NCBI GenBank assembly: GCA_026874595.1
Contig: CM049309.1
Location: forward strand, 15,464,576-15,528,575
Source of the DNA: Sipunculus nudus
Lineage: Eukaryota; Annelida; Sipuncula; Golfingiida; Sipunculidae
Length of the DNA: 64,000 nt
Direction: 5' to 3'
The notes beneath the pieces were generated by a model. The model did no database searches, was not told where the DNA came from, and saw nothing but the letters and a program-made list of their open reading frames with translations. This document shows, piece by piece, positions 1 through 10,638 of this stretch (position 1 is the stretch's first letter; each line of letters begins with the position of its first letter). Both the position numbers and the translations under genes were made by a program.

Positions 1-850
1 ACCATGTTTGCACAGTGTCCATCTGTTCGTCTGCCTTGGGTTAAAATCACTCATATCTCTGCAGTGGTTTGACTTATTCACCTGAAATTTGGCATGCGTA
101 TACATCCTGGATAGCTTTTCTGATTTTATGACAGGTGGCGCCACCTACATTCATGTTTATGCTGCAGACATCCAAGCTGATATCTCGGGAACTGTTTGAC
201 CGATTGGGCCAAAATTTTGCATGTGTATAGATCTCACATAGCTCTTTATCATACGCAAAACTGGTGGCGCCACCTGCAGCCATTTTTGCACAGCTCCCAT
301 CTATTTGTCTGCCATTGGATAAAATCACTCATATCTCAGCACTGGTTTGACATATCTGCCTAAAATTTTGCAGGTTTATACATCCCCAACAGCTCTCTTG
401 ATTTTATGACAGGTGGCGCCACCTACATTCTAGTTTATGCAGCAGATATCTAAGCTCATATCTTAGGAACCGTTTGACCAATTGGGCCAAAGTTTTGCAT
501 ATGTATAGTTCTCACATAGCTCTTTATCATATGCAAAACTGGTGGCGCCACCTGCAACCATTTTTGCACAGCGTCCATCTGTTTGTCTGCCAAGGGCAAA
601 AATCACTCATATACATGTAGTGGTTTGACTTATCTGCCTTAAATTTTGCATATGTATACAACTTGGACGGCTTTCTGGATTTTGTGGTAGGTGGCGCAAA
701 CTACATACACAATTTGGCTGCAGACATCCATGCTAATATGCAACACTTCACTCTATTTCCCCTTGCCACTCAATCCATGCCTCACTTCACCCGTTCCACT
801 CTGATTTAGAAGGATACACTTAGTCGCTTGTCGACTACCCGTATTCTAGT
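1..850 (+). mobile_element. Family B Helitron-like element, 3' part (left end outside window)
   Basis: The stretch consists of alternating modules of about 130 and 149 bp. Exact GGTGGCGCCACC palindromes lie at 133-144, 263-274, 412-423 and 541-552, with a decayed one near 690. The end is Helitron-like: stem TAGTCG (821-826), loop CTTGT, stem CGACTA (832-837), an 8 nt spacer, then CTAGT (846-850) followed by T. No coding capacity is visible, so it is a non-autonomous element. The 5' end is not in the window. Confidence 0.75.
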
Positions 851-1112
851 TTTATTATTGATGTTATTAAATGAAATATCAACATTATATATGATGACAT
901 GTTATTATGACGAACATATATCATATTTAATCAATGCATTTACATACTGGTTAAACTAGTAAATGTAAAGTTTTTATAATTTCTTTTGTTATTTAAGGAG
1001 AGATATTTGCTAAATTAAAAAAAAAAGATTTTGCCAGCTTGTTTAAATCAACTAATAAAATGTAGGCTTTACTCAGTTGGAATTACTTTATTTTGCGTGC
1101 TCTTTGCTGTAG
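851..1112 (+). other. AT-rich intron sequence upstream of first visible STPG1 exon
   Basis: This is unique-looking AT-rich sequence between the family B terminus and the splice acceptor at 1112. It has no repeat or gene that I can recognise, apart from the pyrimidine tract just before the exon. Confidence 0.6.
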
Positions 1113-1292
1113 GACCGACGTATCACAAAACATCAGTCCACCTGCAGTCCAGGGCCAGCTTTATATGGACTCCCAGGGACAATAGCATCACGCAAAGATT
1201 TCAACAAAGCAAGCACCAGTGTATTCCACAAGCCCATAGCCCAACCACAAGAGGAGAAAATGGCGAAAATACCTGCTCCAAATCAATATGAA
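1113..1292 (+). CDS. STPG1: STPG1 coding exon (first seen in window), 60 codons, phase 0/0
   Basis: The acceptor is the pyrimidine-rich TGCTCTTTGCTGTAG before 1113 and the donor is GTAAGA at 1293. The exon reads DRRITKHQSTC, then a PG-rich repeat SPGPALYGLPG, a conserved-looking SRKDFNKASTSVF segment, and a second repeat PAPNQYE at its end. Both ends are in phase 0 and the next exon continues openly. No exon is recognisable between the repeat at the left edge and this acceptor, so upstream coding exons lie outside the window. Confidence 0.85.
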
Positions 1293-1626
1293 GTAAGACC
1301 TCTTGCCATAATATGTTTTGTAACAACCTTCCCACTGAATTATATCTGAATTATACCAGGCTGATAGTTTAATATGTTAGATATTATTATGCCTCTATCG
1401 CTTGAGATGCTCCACTCCTATAGCTTTAAACACGATTGTCACTGATTCAGATGTTTAAATACAGTTTTGGGTCAGTTCCCTCTGTCTCTGCAGTCTGCAT
1501 GTAGTTTATTTTTTCAAACATTGCTCAGCTCACATTGAATGTCTATGGGCCTTTTGCAGGGCCTTTCCTGAAACTGTCAGTATTCTAGTTTTTGCCGTTA
1601 ATTATTATCTTTTATATGTATTTCAG

Positions 1627-1747
1627 ATAAATAAAGCAAGAAATTTACAAGGGAGAACCAATAATGTAACGGCAGATGCTGCCTTCAAATCAAGATCTCG
1701 CAGAGAAATGATGGGAGTGAAAGATGCCAGCGCTAAACCTGCACCAT
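1627..1747 (+). CDS. STPG1: STPG1 coding exon, phase 0/1
   Basis: The acceptor TATTTCAG ends at 1626 and the donor GTGAGT starts at 1748. The 121 nt give 40 codons plus one base. The peptide starts INKARNLQGRTNN, continues through AFKSRSRREM and ends DASAKPAP. The split codon joins to TGG, giving PAPWQY across the junction: a PG-rich repeat with Trp where Gly usually stands. Basic, low-complexity spacers between short Pro-Gly repeats are normal for this family. Confidence 0.85.
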
Positions 1748-1825
1748 GTGAGTATTTCATACACTTTTCCAAATTTCTAAGTTTTATTATATGTTTATAG
1801 TAATACACAGCTATAATATTTGCTC

Positions 1826-1828
<3 letters not shown>

Positions 1829-1895
<67 letters not shown>
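1829..1895. repeat. (TA)n microsatellite
   Basis: A nearly pure TA dinucleotide run in the second visible STPG1 intron, about 80 bp after the donor. Confidence 0.95.
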
Positions 1896-1898
<3 letters not shown>

Positions 1899-2345
1899 CA
1901 AAGTCTTTTTGTTGGATTTTGAAAGGACCAACAGGATTCTTCACTTTATTTATTAAAAAATTTGAAATGAAACAAGATTAATGCGAAAGTCCTGTCAGAA
2001 GAATTTTTTATGCAGTGAGAGGCTTATGTTACAGAAAATGAAACCAGATTTTTTATTTTAATATATTTTGATGGATGGACCATTCAAGTGACAAGGACAG
2101 TAACAATTAAAAAGTATTTGTAAAATTGTTTAATAACCTTTATGTGTATGTAAGTTATAGTTCCAGTTTGTAACAGCAGGTAGCAGCAGTGGTTGCTTTG
2201 GTAGTTTATACATGTTGGCAGTGAAAGCAAGTGTTCATCCTTATCTCAGCTACTTTTGATGGCCAAGGTTATCCAACATGCAATCCAGTTAATTTACTAA
2301 AATTGCCACAATTCTAAATTTTTGAATTTTTATATTCCTGTTTAT

Positions 2346-2838
2346 GACGGGACATATTGTGCTGTACCCATTATCCATCCATTGTCTGTGCATGATGTTT
2401 AGTGTCGCCTCAATAATTGACCAGGGATTTGATGGATTCTTTTGAAATTCACCCTAACTTCTTACCAATAGACACTCTTGCGTGAGTTCAATTTTAGGCA
2501 GGAACCATGCATATTTAATGAGGTCAGGTCACAAGGCTACTTTGTGGTGTCACCTTGATAACTTAACCAGGAATATGATGGATTTTGATAAAACACCAAA
2601 GAAACTTGCCTAAATTTCATTCCTAACAAAATCCTTGCATATTTAATGAAGTCAGAAGTCACCAGACTTTGGTTGCATCATAATGACTCAGAAAAAAATG
2701 ATGTTCATGAAACTCATTATAAATAATTCCCAGTAGAGTTTCCATATTAATTTAATTCTCTGCAAAACTTGCACATATTAATGAAGACAGAGGTCATAAG
2801 ACATACGACGGGTGTAGTATGTACCCTTGTGGTGCGTT
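2346..2838 (+). mobile_element. Family E non-autonomous repeat, copy 1
   Basis: The head reads GACGGGACATATTGTGCTGTACCC and the tail carries the related GACGGGTGTAGTATGTACCC. Between them are several related modules with phrases such as TTTGATGGATTnTnnTGAAA, GAGGTCAGAGGTCAC-like stretches and CTACTTTGTGGTGTCACC. A second copy at 4214-4743 shares head, modules and tail. There is no coding capacity, and I do not recognise a named family. Confidence 0.6.
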
Positions 2839-2933
2839 TTTTTTCTTTTTCTTTTTTTTTCAGTGAGCATCCGTCATGTACTCCTGTTACATTTCATGAC
2901 TGTGGTCAATTTGTTTTATTCATGTTGTTGCAG

Positions 2934-3037
2934 GGCAGTATCACGTCAGGGAAGAACTGGTGCGGGACAGTGTCAAGGTGCCGTACTCTTGCTTTAAATC
3001 TAGAACCAAGCGACAGATGCAGCCAGATCCATTAGCA
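2934..3037 (+). CDS. STPG1: STPG1 coding exon, phase 1/0
   Basis: The acceptor TGTTGTTGCAG ends at 2933 and the donor GTGAGT starts at 3038. Two bases complete the split Trp codon, then 34 codons read QYHVREELVRDSVKVPYSC, FKSRTKRQ and MQPDPLA. The SCFKSRTKR segment is one of the clearest resemblances to vertebrate STPG1 as I remember it. The phase 0 donor fits the next exon, which opens with a full PG-rich repeat. Confidence 0.85.
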
Positions 3038-4213
3038 GTGAGTGTTTTTATTTTTGTCCTTAAAGTGGCGCTGTTTGATAACCTATGAAATAATCCTACC
3101 ATAATGTTAAAAATAAATATATCAGGTTTGAAATTCTAACATTTACACAGGTGCCTCAATTAACATCTCCATGACAAAGATCCTGCTTTGACTTAGAACC
3201 AGCCTGCCACTCAGATATCGATATTTAACTTTTGGAGATATCCGGAAGACAGAAAAACCAAAGAGTTGTGACCAGTTCTAAGTTAAGCTGATGTTATTGC
3301 CATTTCTGACCATACACTGTCATGTTCATCTGCTTGTTAAATGTTATTTTCACAATAAGTTACCACATTCAGTATCAAGAACTGAAAATATCACTTCTTA
3401 AGTAACTTTACATAGTTCCATGCCATTATAACTGATAAGGAAGGCTTTTCCATCATGATATTGCTCAAATATCACTTGGATAAACAAATCTTCTTGGAAA
3501 TGGTATGCAAGACTGCAGACTTCATGGGACAGATTTACCTCACAGCTCTGTATCACTCAAAAATGAGAGTATCTGTGGGAGGTTCCTCTGTGTTATGACC
3601 CAGCAATGGGGATGATTACACACCCAGTGCCTGCAGTTGCAGTAGACACCAGGCCTGTGTGGTATCAGGATATAAAAAAGACAGAATGAGTGCTTCTGCC
3701 CTGTCATGTAGCCCCAAAACCGAAATGGAACTCTGCAGATGTAAATACTCAGCATAATAAGTAGATAATTCAGCATAAAAAAAAATGGAGGCTGTTACCC
3801 CTACCAAAAAAAATAAAACAAGCAAATTTGTGGAATTAATGTCCCAGCTTTGGGCTCCTGTTGTCTTTCATGTTTGATAAGCAACCAAAATTATGACATG
3901 TGGAGAAAATTTTGAGGGCACATGAAAACTTAAACAGATCCACCATGACATCCCAGCTCCGTGGATGCGGGGGACAAAAAAAGACTGCCATGGATGTACT
4001 GGGAAAGATTAAATAATTGTACAACCTATATAGGATAAAGGGTCTATATTGATGCTAAGTACAAGTCTGTATTATTATAATTACAAATCTCCCAGAAAAG
4101 AGTGCTTTTTCATGTATCAATATATGAATACACATGAATCCGTTTAAAAAAAAATATAATACTTGTGAACTAGTCTCAGATACCACTGGACTGTTTTTAC
4201 ACGCCTGTCATAT
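3038..4213 (+). other. STPG1 intron sequence, mostly unrecognised
   Basis: AT-rich intron DNA without an exon I can defend. At about 3841-3976 there is a weak, partly inverted resemblance to family I (GTCCC at one side, GGGGGAC at the other, and an AAAATTATGACATGTGGAGA phrase also seen near 28525). Confidence 0.5.
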
Positions 4214-4743
4214 AACGGGAGTAATATGGTATACCCATTGTTTTTTGTTTGTCTGTCCGCCCGTTAACTTTTAGTGTTGCTGCGATAACATACCGGGGCT
4301 TTGATGGATTTTCATGAAACTCGCCAAAACTGCTTACCAACATATTATCTCGCCCATTTTTATTATTGGCAACATCCACACATATTCAGTAAGTTTAAAA
4401 GGTCACTAGGCTACTTTGTGGTGTCACAACGATGACTTACGAAGAATATGAAGGATTTGGATAAAACTCAACAGAAATGTTAATCATTAAAATATCTCGC
4501 CTAAGTTCGATTGCCAGCAAAATCCATGCATATTTAATGAGGTCAGAGGTCACTGCACTTTGAAGGCACCTTAATGACTAATCAAAAATTCTATTGATTT
4601 TCATGAAACTATGTATACATTTTAACCATTGATAGAGTTTCTCACCTGAATTATCTTCTCATTGAAATTTATGCGTATTTAATAAGGTCAGAGGTCACCA
4701 GGTACACAACGGGCGTATTATGCACATTTGCGGTGCTCTTGTT
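4214..4743 (+). mobile_element. Family E non-autonomous repeat, copy 2
   Basis: The head is AACGGGAGTAATATGGTATACCC, followed by GTTTGTCTGTCCGCCCGTTAAC, then a core with CGATAACATACCGGGGCTTTGATGGATTTTCATGAAACTCG. The tail contains AACGGGCGTATTATGC and ends GGTGCTCTTGTTT. The middle repeats the CTACTTTGTGGTGTCAC and GAGGTCAGAGGTCAC phrases of copy 1. Stem-loop head, GTCTGTCCG stretch and degenerate core are the layout shared with other families in this window. Confidence 0.6.
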
Positions 4744-5197
4744 TGTATATATTTAGCATAGTATAAGTGAAACAATTTTGTAAAAGTTTCATTTGAAATG
4801 ATACCACTTGTTGTCTCAGTCAGTATTTTGATCTAATCCATGAAACAGCTGTTCAAATATGACTGGTGTCATGACTGGAAGGCTCAGATATATTGAAAAA
4901 AGGCCTGTGAATCATGTTTTCATTGCTAGCCTCAGCCACATTAAAATGTCATGGCTCACATATAGAGGGTTGTAAAATCACCTGGTAGCAATTTATTAAC
5001 AAATATACTTGCAGTGAAGCACAATGAATTATATATAAAAGCAGTTTGGCTGAGTGGGTGTAGAGTTGTATTCACACTAGTGCTGCTATTGTTACATGTA
5101 TGGTTGTATTTCTTTGCAATATATGACAACCTAGATCATCAGAATTAAAAATGCCATGGTGCCATTACACCAGGACTACAATTTTAAAGTATGTGCA

Positions 5198-5230
<33 letters not shown>

Positions 5231-8200
5231 CAGTATTCATACACCTATACAGTATACATACAGCAGAAGGTCTTTTTTCCAAAAGCATTGTGGGACAAGG
5301 TTTTTCTTTGGAAAAACAAACTTTCGGAAGAAACACAACAGAGATTAACTTAATGCCATTTTACTCATGTTTCTTTTCCACCTAGGTAATTGATGACTGA
5401 TACATAAAAAATATTGAATTTACTGCAGTGCCTGATTTGCAAAGTTTAGTCTTACCTGTTTTTAGGATACGTGTGTGCTATTTTAATTGATATAGTGGAT
5501 CTGTCAATGTTGAAATCCCTTTCCAACAATTGAGATGCTCAAGGATTGTCAGCTTGTCATCAAAACAATATGCTGTTTTTTTTCTCTGCTTTGATTCCAA
5601 ATCTCTGCCAAATGACAGTCAGGAAAACTTGTTTAAGCAGTTTTCTTCTTGACCGTAAAAGTGAAATGATGAATAAGCTGAATAATAGCAAGATTAAGTA
5701 GATGAAACAATTGCTCACAAGAGTGAACTTCTCATTTGTATTGCCAGGCTGGCATGCTATGGGCATGCAGTTAAACCTGCTCGAGCATAAGCGTTGTATG
5801 AATGTACCTAGCTTATGCTGATTCAAGTAATCTGCTCAGTTGTTTGGCCTGACATCCTTTTTCAAGCCGACGAACGATCTTGCTGAGTACAAGCAAGATA
5901 TGTTTGATATAACACAAGTGCTCTTAAATAAACTGTTCAGCCCCATTTTAGGGATATCGAGAGCTAAGGGATTTGTGGCTAACCTTAGTTTTCACAATTT
6001 TTCCCCTCCGACAACATCTGCCATGAAATAGTTAATTAAGGTCACCACAGGGCTTAAACACCTGACTGCAAGCCCTAGGGGTTCATAATTACAAAAATTA
6101 AATTTTGAGTATTTACACACTTGACAAATATTTCATAAATACAAAAAAAATTTTTCTGCCCAATTTAAACTTTTGGAAAAAGAATTTGGAAAAACAGCTG
6201 GAAAAATGTTCAACCCAATTTTAGAAATGTCAGTGAATTATTTTTCCCGCCAAACCTGTCATGAATGAATTCACATGCCGTGGATTTTTTTTACTTACCT
6301 CTTATTGGCTCTCTATCTATGACATGTCATTGCTCTGCCAATCACAAGAGCATTGGTGGGCACATTACCGGTTTCTGGCTTTATGCAAATCAATTGCCAA
6401 TCAAGGTTTTAATGTCAACAATACCATGCAGGCTGACAGTACGAATGGGGAGATAACCTTCATTTAATGTGACCACGATGGGCATGCCCAGTATATGCAA
6501 TAAAATGAGAGTGATTTCTGTTTGCTCAATATTTTCTCTGTGATAAGCCTATAACTATTTGTGCATATAAATATGTCAGATTTTGTTGATCCTATGCTCA
6601 TGCATGTGCTGTTTCACACAGGTGACGAAATCTTGGAGTGGTTTAGCAGCAGTTACACACTGGGTTGTTCATGTCATGCCCATGGCTTTTGGTAGGCTTT
6701 TAGACAAACAATTTTACAGTATTCCACCTTCCAAGGGCTACTCCATGCGGCATGATACTTGATGCCAGGTCATCCTGTGGGATGACATTTACTTGTACTG
6801 GCCTCATCCCAGTTGGTTTGAGATAATTTTTACGAGTTAAACCCCATTATTTTGACCACTGTGTCATATTATAATTCTCATCCAGTGATATGTATTGTTA
6901 ACATCCAGATGCAGGAGCATTAGAACATAAATAATGTGGCCTGAAATGGGGATGACAGTTCAGTGAATGGTATAGGCACAATAGAACCTCCACAAATACC
7001 ATTATTTTGTTCAGTACTAAGAATAATAAGGATAATTAACATATAAATGTTGGAGATTGCATATTTTAGGTAGATGAAGTGAACATGTCTTCTGTTTGAA
7101 TGCCATACTTATCTACCTTTAAATATGAAACCAATTGGTGTGAAGTGTAAAATATTTATGGTTACAATGTATTTGTCCTGACACCAGCCAAGGTGATATC
7201 AACTGTTGGGTGTGGACAAATTGTTGGTTGTCCTGAACTGCAGGGTGTTAAACAGCCCAAGAGGGGTTCTTTAAATAGTAAAAACATTTTGTTATCCCAG
7301 AGATTGTCCATTATACAGGCTGTTTGCCCTTGAGGGGTGTCCACAGTCCTGAGTTTTACTGCAATATTATGAAGGTATTCTTAAAAACATGGTTTGTTTA
7401 AATGAACTTGCCTTCCAATTTGTTTGCTGAACTGTGAGATCTGATCATGCAAGAAACCCGCTTGTTATCTGAGGTAATATAGTACTGATCAGTCAGTTAT
7501 TTAGCTATTTGCTTGCTATTTTCTGGTAAAAATTTGGAAAACCATGAGAACAAACTGTTTATGTGCACTTCAGGATTTTCTTCATATTGATCTAGCAATG
7601 CAGTTTAGAGAGTGCAGGAAACAAACACGCAGAACCCCCACTTTCTGAAAATTAATCGTTGGAAATATTTTAATATCTTGGTGAACCTAAAAGTCCACTG
7701 CATCCACCCATCATTTTGTGTGATTACTAAACCCCCCTTACTTCAACGATATATCTGAAATTTTGCCCAGCAAAAGCAAAAGCTGGTCAATTTGACAAAG
7801 GTTCGTTATTTAAGCAAGCTTGATTCAGTAATGTTTTATTGTAATTATTTTCTGCAAGCAAAAAATTGATAACCCTTACTGTTGATTGTGCCACTTATTA
7901 AGATAACAAAAGTATTACATTCACCATAAGAGTAGACAATGTCAGGTTAACATGTGGTCTGCTTACTGCCAAATTTAACATTATGCTTTAGAATTTTGCT
8001 CCATAGGTTAATCTTAAAATATTAAATCAATTTTGGGGGAAAAAATGGTAAACTGTTAACCAAGATTTGACCCATTATATGAAAGTGCCCCATGGTCTAT
8101 ACTTATTTGCTGTTCCTTAGTTGATTTTGAACTCCAGACAACTACTACTGCACCTTCTATATCTGTACAGGACCTTGGAAGATTCATGGAAAGCTGAGAT

Positions 8201-8371
8201 ACCCCTGCATTAACCATGCATGCTTTTCCCCTAAATAACTTTGAAAATATGACAAGGTTTGTGACATGAAAATGTGTTTTCTCATCTTTAATCTGAAATC
8301 ACCAAAAAAAACAAGAACATTTTGTAATGGCATGAGTGACACATATTGGGACATGTTTGTTTAATTTTCAG
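4744..8371 (+). other. STPG1 intron sequence with a short (TA)n run
   Basis: AT-rich intron DNA. A (TA)n microsatellite lies at 5198-5224. I see no other recognisable repeat and no exon with convincing splice borders. Confidence 0.5.
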
Positions 8372-8436
8372 ATTCCAGGCCCAGGCACATATAATCCACA
8401 TTCAAAACCAGACCCAGTGGACAAAATTGTTTTCCC
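8372..8436 (+). CDS. STPG1: STPG1 coding exon (65 nt) with PGPGTY repeat, phase 0/2
   Basis: The acceptor TTAATTTTCAG ends at 8371 and the perfect donor GTAAGT starts at 8437. The short exon encodes IPGPGTYNPHSKP and DPVDKIVFP, a canonical PGPGTY sperm-tail repeat. It ends two bases into a Pro codon, which the first base of the next exon completes. It lies alone between a 5.3 kb and a 4.0 kb intron, so the phase match on both sides is its main support besides the motif. Confidence 0.85.
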
Positions 8437-9826
8437 GTAAGTATTGTATTTTATTTTTTTTTTGGTTTACAATAAATAAAGGATTTATTCATGTTCTTGT
8501 CTGTGAAACCAAGCATCCTGCCATATGAAGAAACATTCCAGCATCTGCAGTTGGCATCTCTCATTCCTACCGTGATAGGAAAGCTTAAAGAAAAAATAGT
8601 AAAACAAACAGTGCTTCCACTCATGCACTGACTTAAACACATGGGCCCACCAAGCTCTTTATTAATTATTCAGCAGTTCCATTTTCTCTGCTGTTTTAAC
8701 AGCTTTTAGGATCAGTGAAGCCATTAAGAGTTAAAAAGTTCTTGACAATTTATTTGTATTATACAGGTGATCCTTCAAATCTGGATTTTTGCCAGTACAA
8801 CTGGTTAAGTTTGTGTGAAATGTTTATCAGAAGAATATTAGGTTTCTATTGCTAATGTAGAATTTGCTGGAAGTTGTGCAAAAAAAAGGGTAATTGTTCA
8901 AGTTGTTCATCACTAGTGGTGACAAATAAGTGATCGTTTATAGCCTCTGTGTTTTAAGCATTTAAACTTGTAGCTTTAACTTGCTTTTAATGTCAGCATA
9001 ATTTTGATGCTTTGTAATTCAGTGAAACGTTGATGACAAGATAGACCTTTAATTTGAATAGTACTATGCAGCCCATGATTTTAAAGTGAAAGTAAATAAA
9101 TGTATATTTAAAAAAAGTGTTACAGTGCTAAGCAAAAGGGATCCAATAATAAATGAAGATCACAATTTTAAGCTTAATAAGTGAATTTTTTACATCAGAG
9201 GGTTTTTTTTTTAGAAAATGCAAATGATCTTCCTATAATCTCATTCTGATCTCATGGGGGGGGGGGGGGGGGGGGGGTAGGACTCAAACCTAGGGCTTTT
9301 ATGGACATTCAACTCTGAAAAGCCTGCAATCTGTGCATGAAATGAGAGTACAAATACTGCAATATTGCTGGTTTGCAAATTTGTTCAGATATCTAATAAA
9401 AGTTAATAGTCATATGAAAATATTAAAGAATAAATATCTTACTATATATATATATATATATATATACTATGGTTTACTTTTTGTTTGCGATGGTTTCAAA
9501 TGCATGATATTTGCACAAGGGGAATTATCGCGGAAATAAAAACCCTCATGAATAAGAGTGATATTTTTTATGATATCAGATCTTTCCATTAGATCTTTCT
9601 AATTGTCTGCCATTAATGATAAATATTTTTGTTAATAGATTTTGTGCTCATAATATTTGATCTGATTAATTCACATTATAATGGTTCTATTCAGTGTTCA
9701 TAGGTGTTTTTTATTGTGAGATTGCCAAAATGGAACCCTCAAAAAACACTGAAAAAGTTAAAATCACAAAATTTTAACCCACAAATAGGAAAATCACCAC
9801 AGTACTATTATATGTGTATATATATA
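8437..9826 (+). other. STPG1 intron sequence with G-run and (TA)n
   Basis: AT-rich intron with a poly(G) run of about 22 bases at 9256-9277 and a (TA)n run at 9443-9467. On the minus strand near 9280-9300 the phrase GGTTTGAGTCCTACC resembles a tRNA B box, but no matching A box could be placed, so no SINE is called. Confidence 0.5.
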
Positions 9827-9990
9827 CAGTGGAACCCCACAATTACGACTGACCAAAGTGGTCATTGTGTGGGACGGGCGTATTTGTGAAACGGTAAGTT
9901 ACGTGAACTGTATATTAGGGACCAAGAAAAGTGGTTGTTATTGTGGGGGTGGTTGGAATTTCAAGGTTGTCGCAAGGCGGGGTTCAACTG
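9827..9990. mobile_element. MITE, pogo/Tc1-mariner-like termini
   Basis: The left end CAGTGGAACCCC pairs with the right end GGGGTTCAACTG (inverted, one mismatch). TA stands directly left of the element, and TTAA-type sequence follows on the right. Length is about 164 bp with no coding capacity. Termini beginning CAGTnGAACC and TA targets are typical of non-autonomous pogo/Tigger relatives. Confidence 0.6.
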
Positions 9991-10145
9991 TTAATATATA
10001 TATATATATACATATAAAAAACATATTTATATATAATCTCTTACTATACTGCTTTATCTAACATTCAGTATCCATGTGTTCAAATTTGGTGCCTTGGAAT
10101 TTTTTCTAAAATCTGTTATTCCTAGGAACTTTGTCATTGAAAATA

Positions 10146-10329
10146 CAGTGAAACCTTGTGGTGTCAAACTCGCTTAAGTCGAACACCCTGCTTATGTCGA
10201 AGTTACAGACTCGATGTTCCAGACAACTCTAGATAAATTATAACCAAATAAAACCTGCTTGTGTCGAACTTCTGATATGTTGAAGTTTTCTGAGGGTCCC
10301 TTCGACTTCGACACAACGAGGTTTCACTG
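10146..10329. mobile_element. MITE, pogo/Tigger-like, with TA target duplication
   Basis: The ends are CAGTGAAACCTTGTGGTGTC and, inverted, GACACAACGAGGTTTCACTG. TA flanks both sides (10144-10145 and 10330-10331). The 184 bp interior has TCGAA-rich phrases such as CTTAAGTCGAAC and CTTCGACTTCGACAC and no reading frame. The TIR sequence and TA duplication fit the pogo/Tigger branch of Tc1-mariner. It lies about 155 bp from a second MITE with related ends. Confidence 0.8.
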
Positions 10330-10638
10330 TATGTTGAAAAACACCCATGAATATATACTGTCACATGCTACGTCCTAGTGTTAACAAATTTGATATAAAC
10401 TCATATAAAACACTCATTCCAGGGTTATTTATACTTAGAAATTCACCAAATTTAATCACTTGGAGATTTTCACAATATCAGCATATATGATAAATTTCAG
10501 TAACATCCATGATAATTTTCTGCAAATATCTTTCTTACACACACACACACACACAGAGAATCAAGTGAAAACATGAGCCCTCACTGGATGCAGGGTTTAT
10601 AATATATTATCAATAATAGTAACATATAATTAATTGTA

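Noticed and set aside
133-850. CRISPR-like regular array
   Set aside because: Spacing is regular, but the intervals are related modules rather than unique spacers, and the DNA is eukaryotic.
9280-9330. tRNA B-box-like GGTTTGAGTCC on the minus strand
   Set aside because: No A box at the right distance and no SINE body or tail, so a tRNA or SINE cannot be supported.
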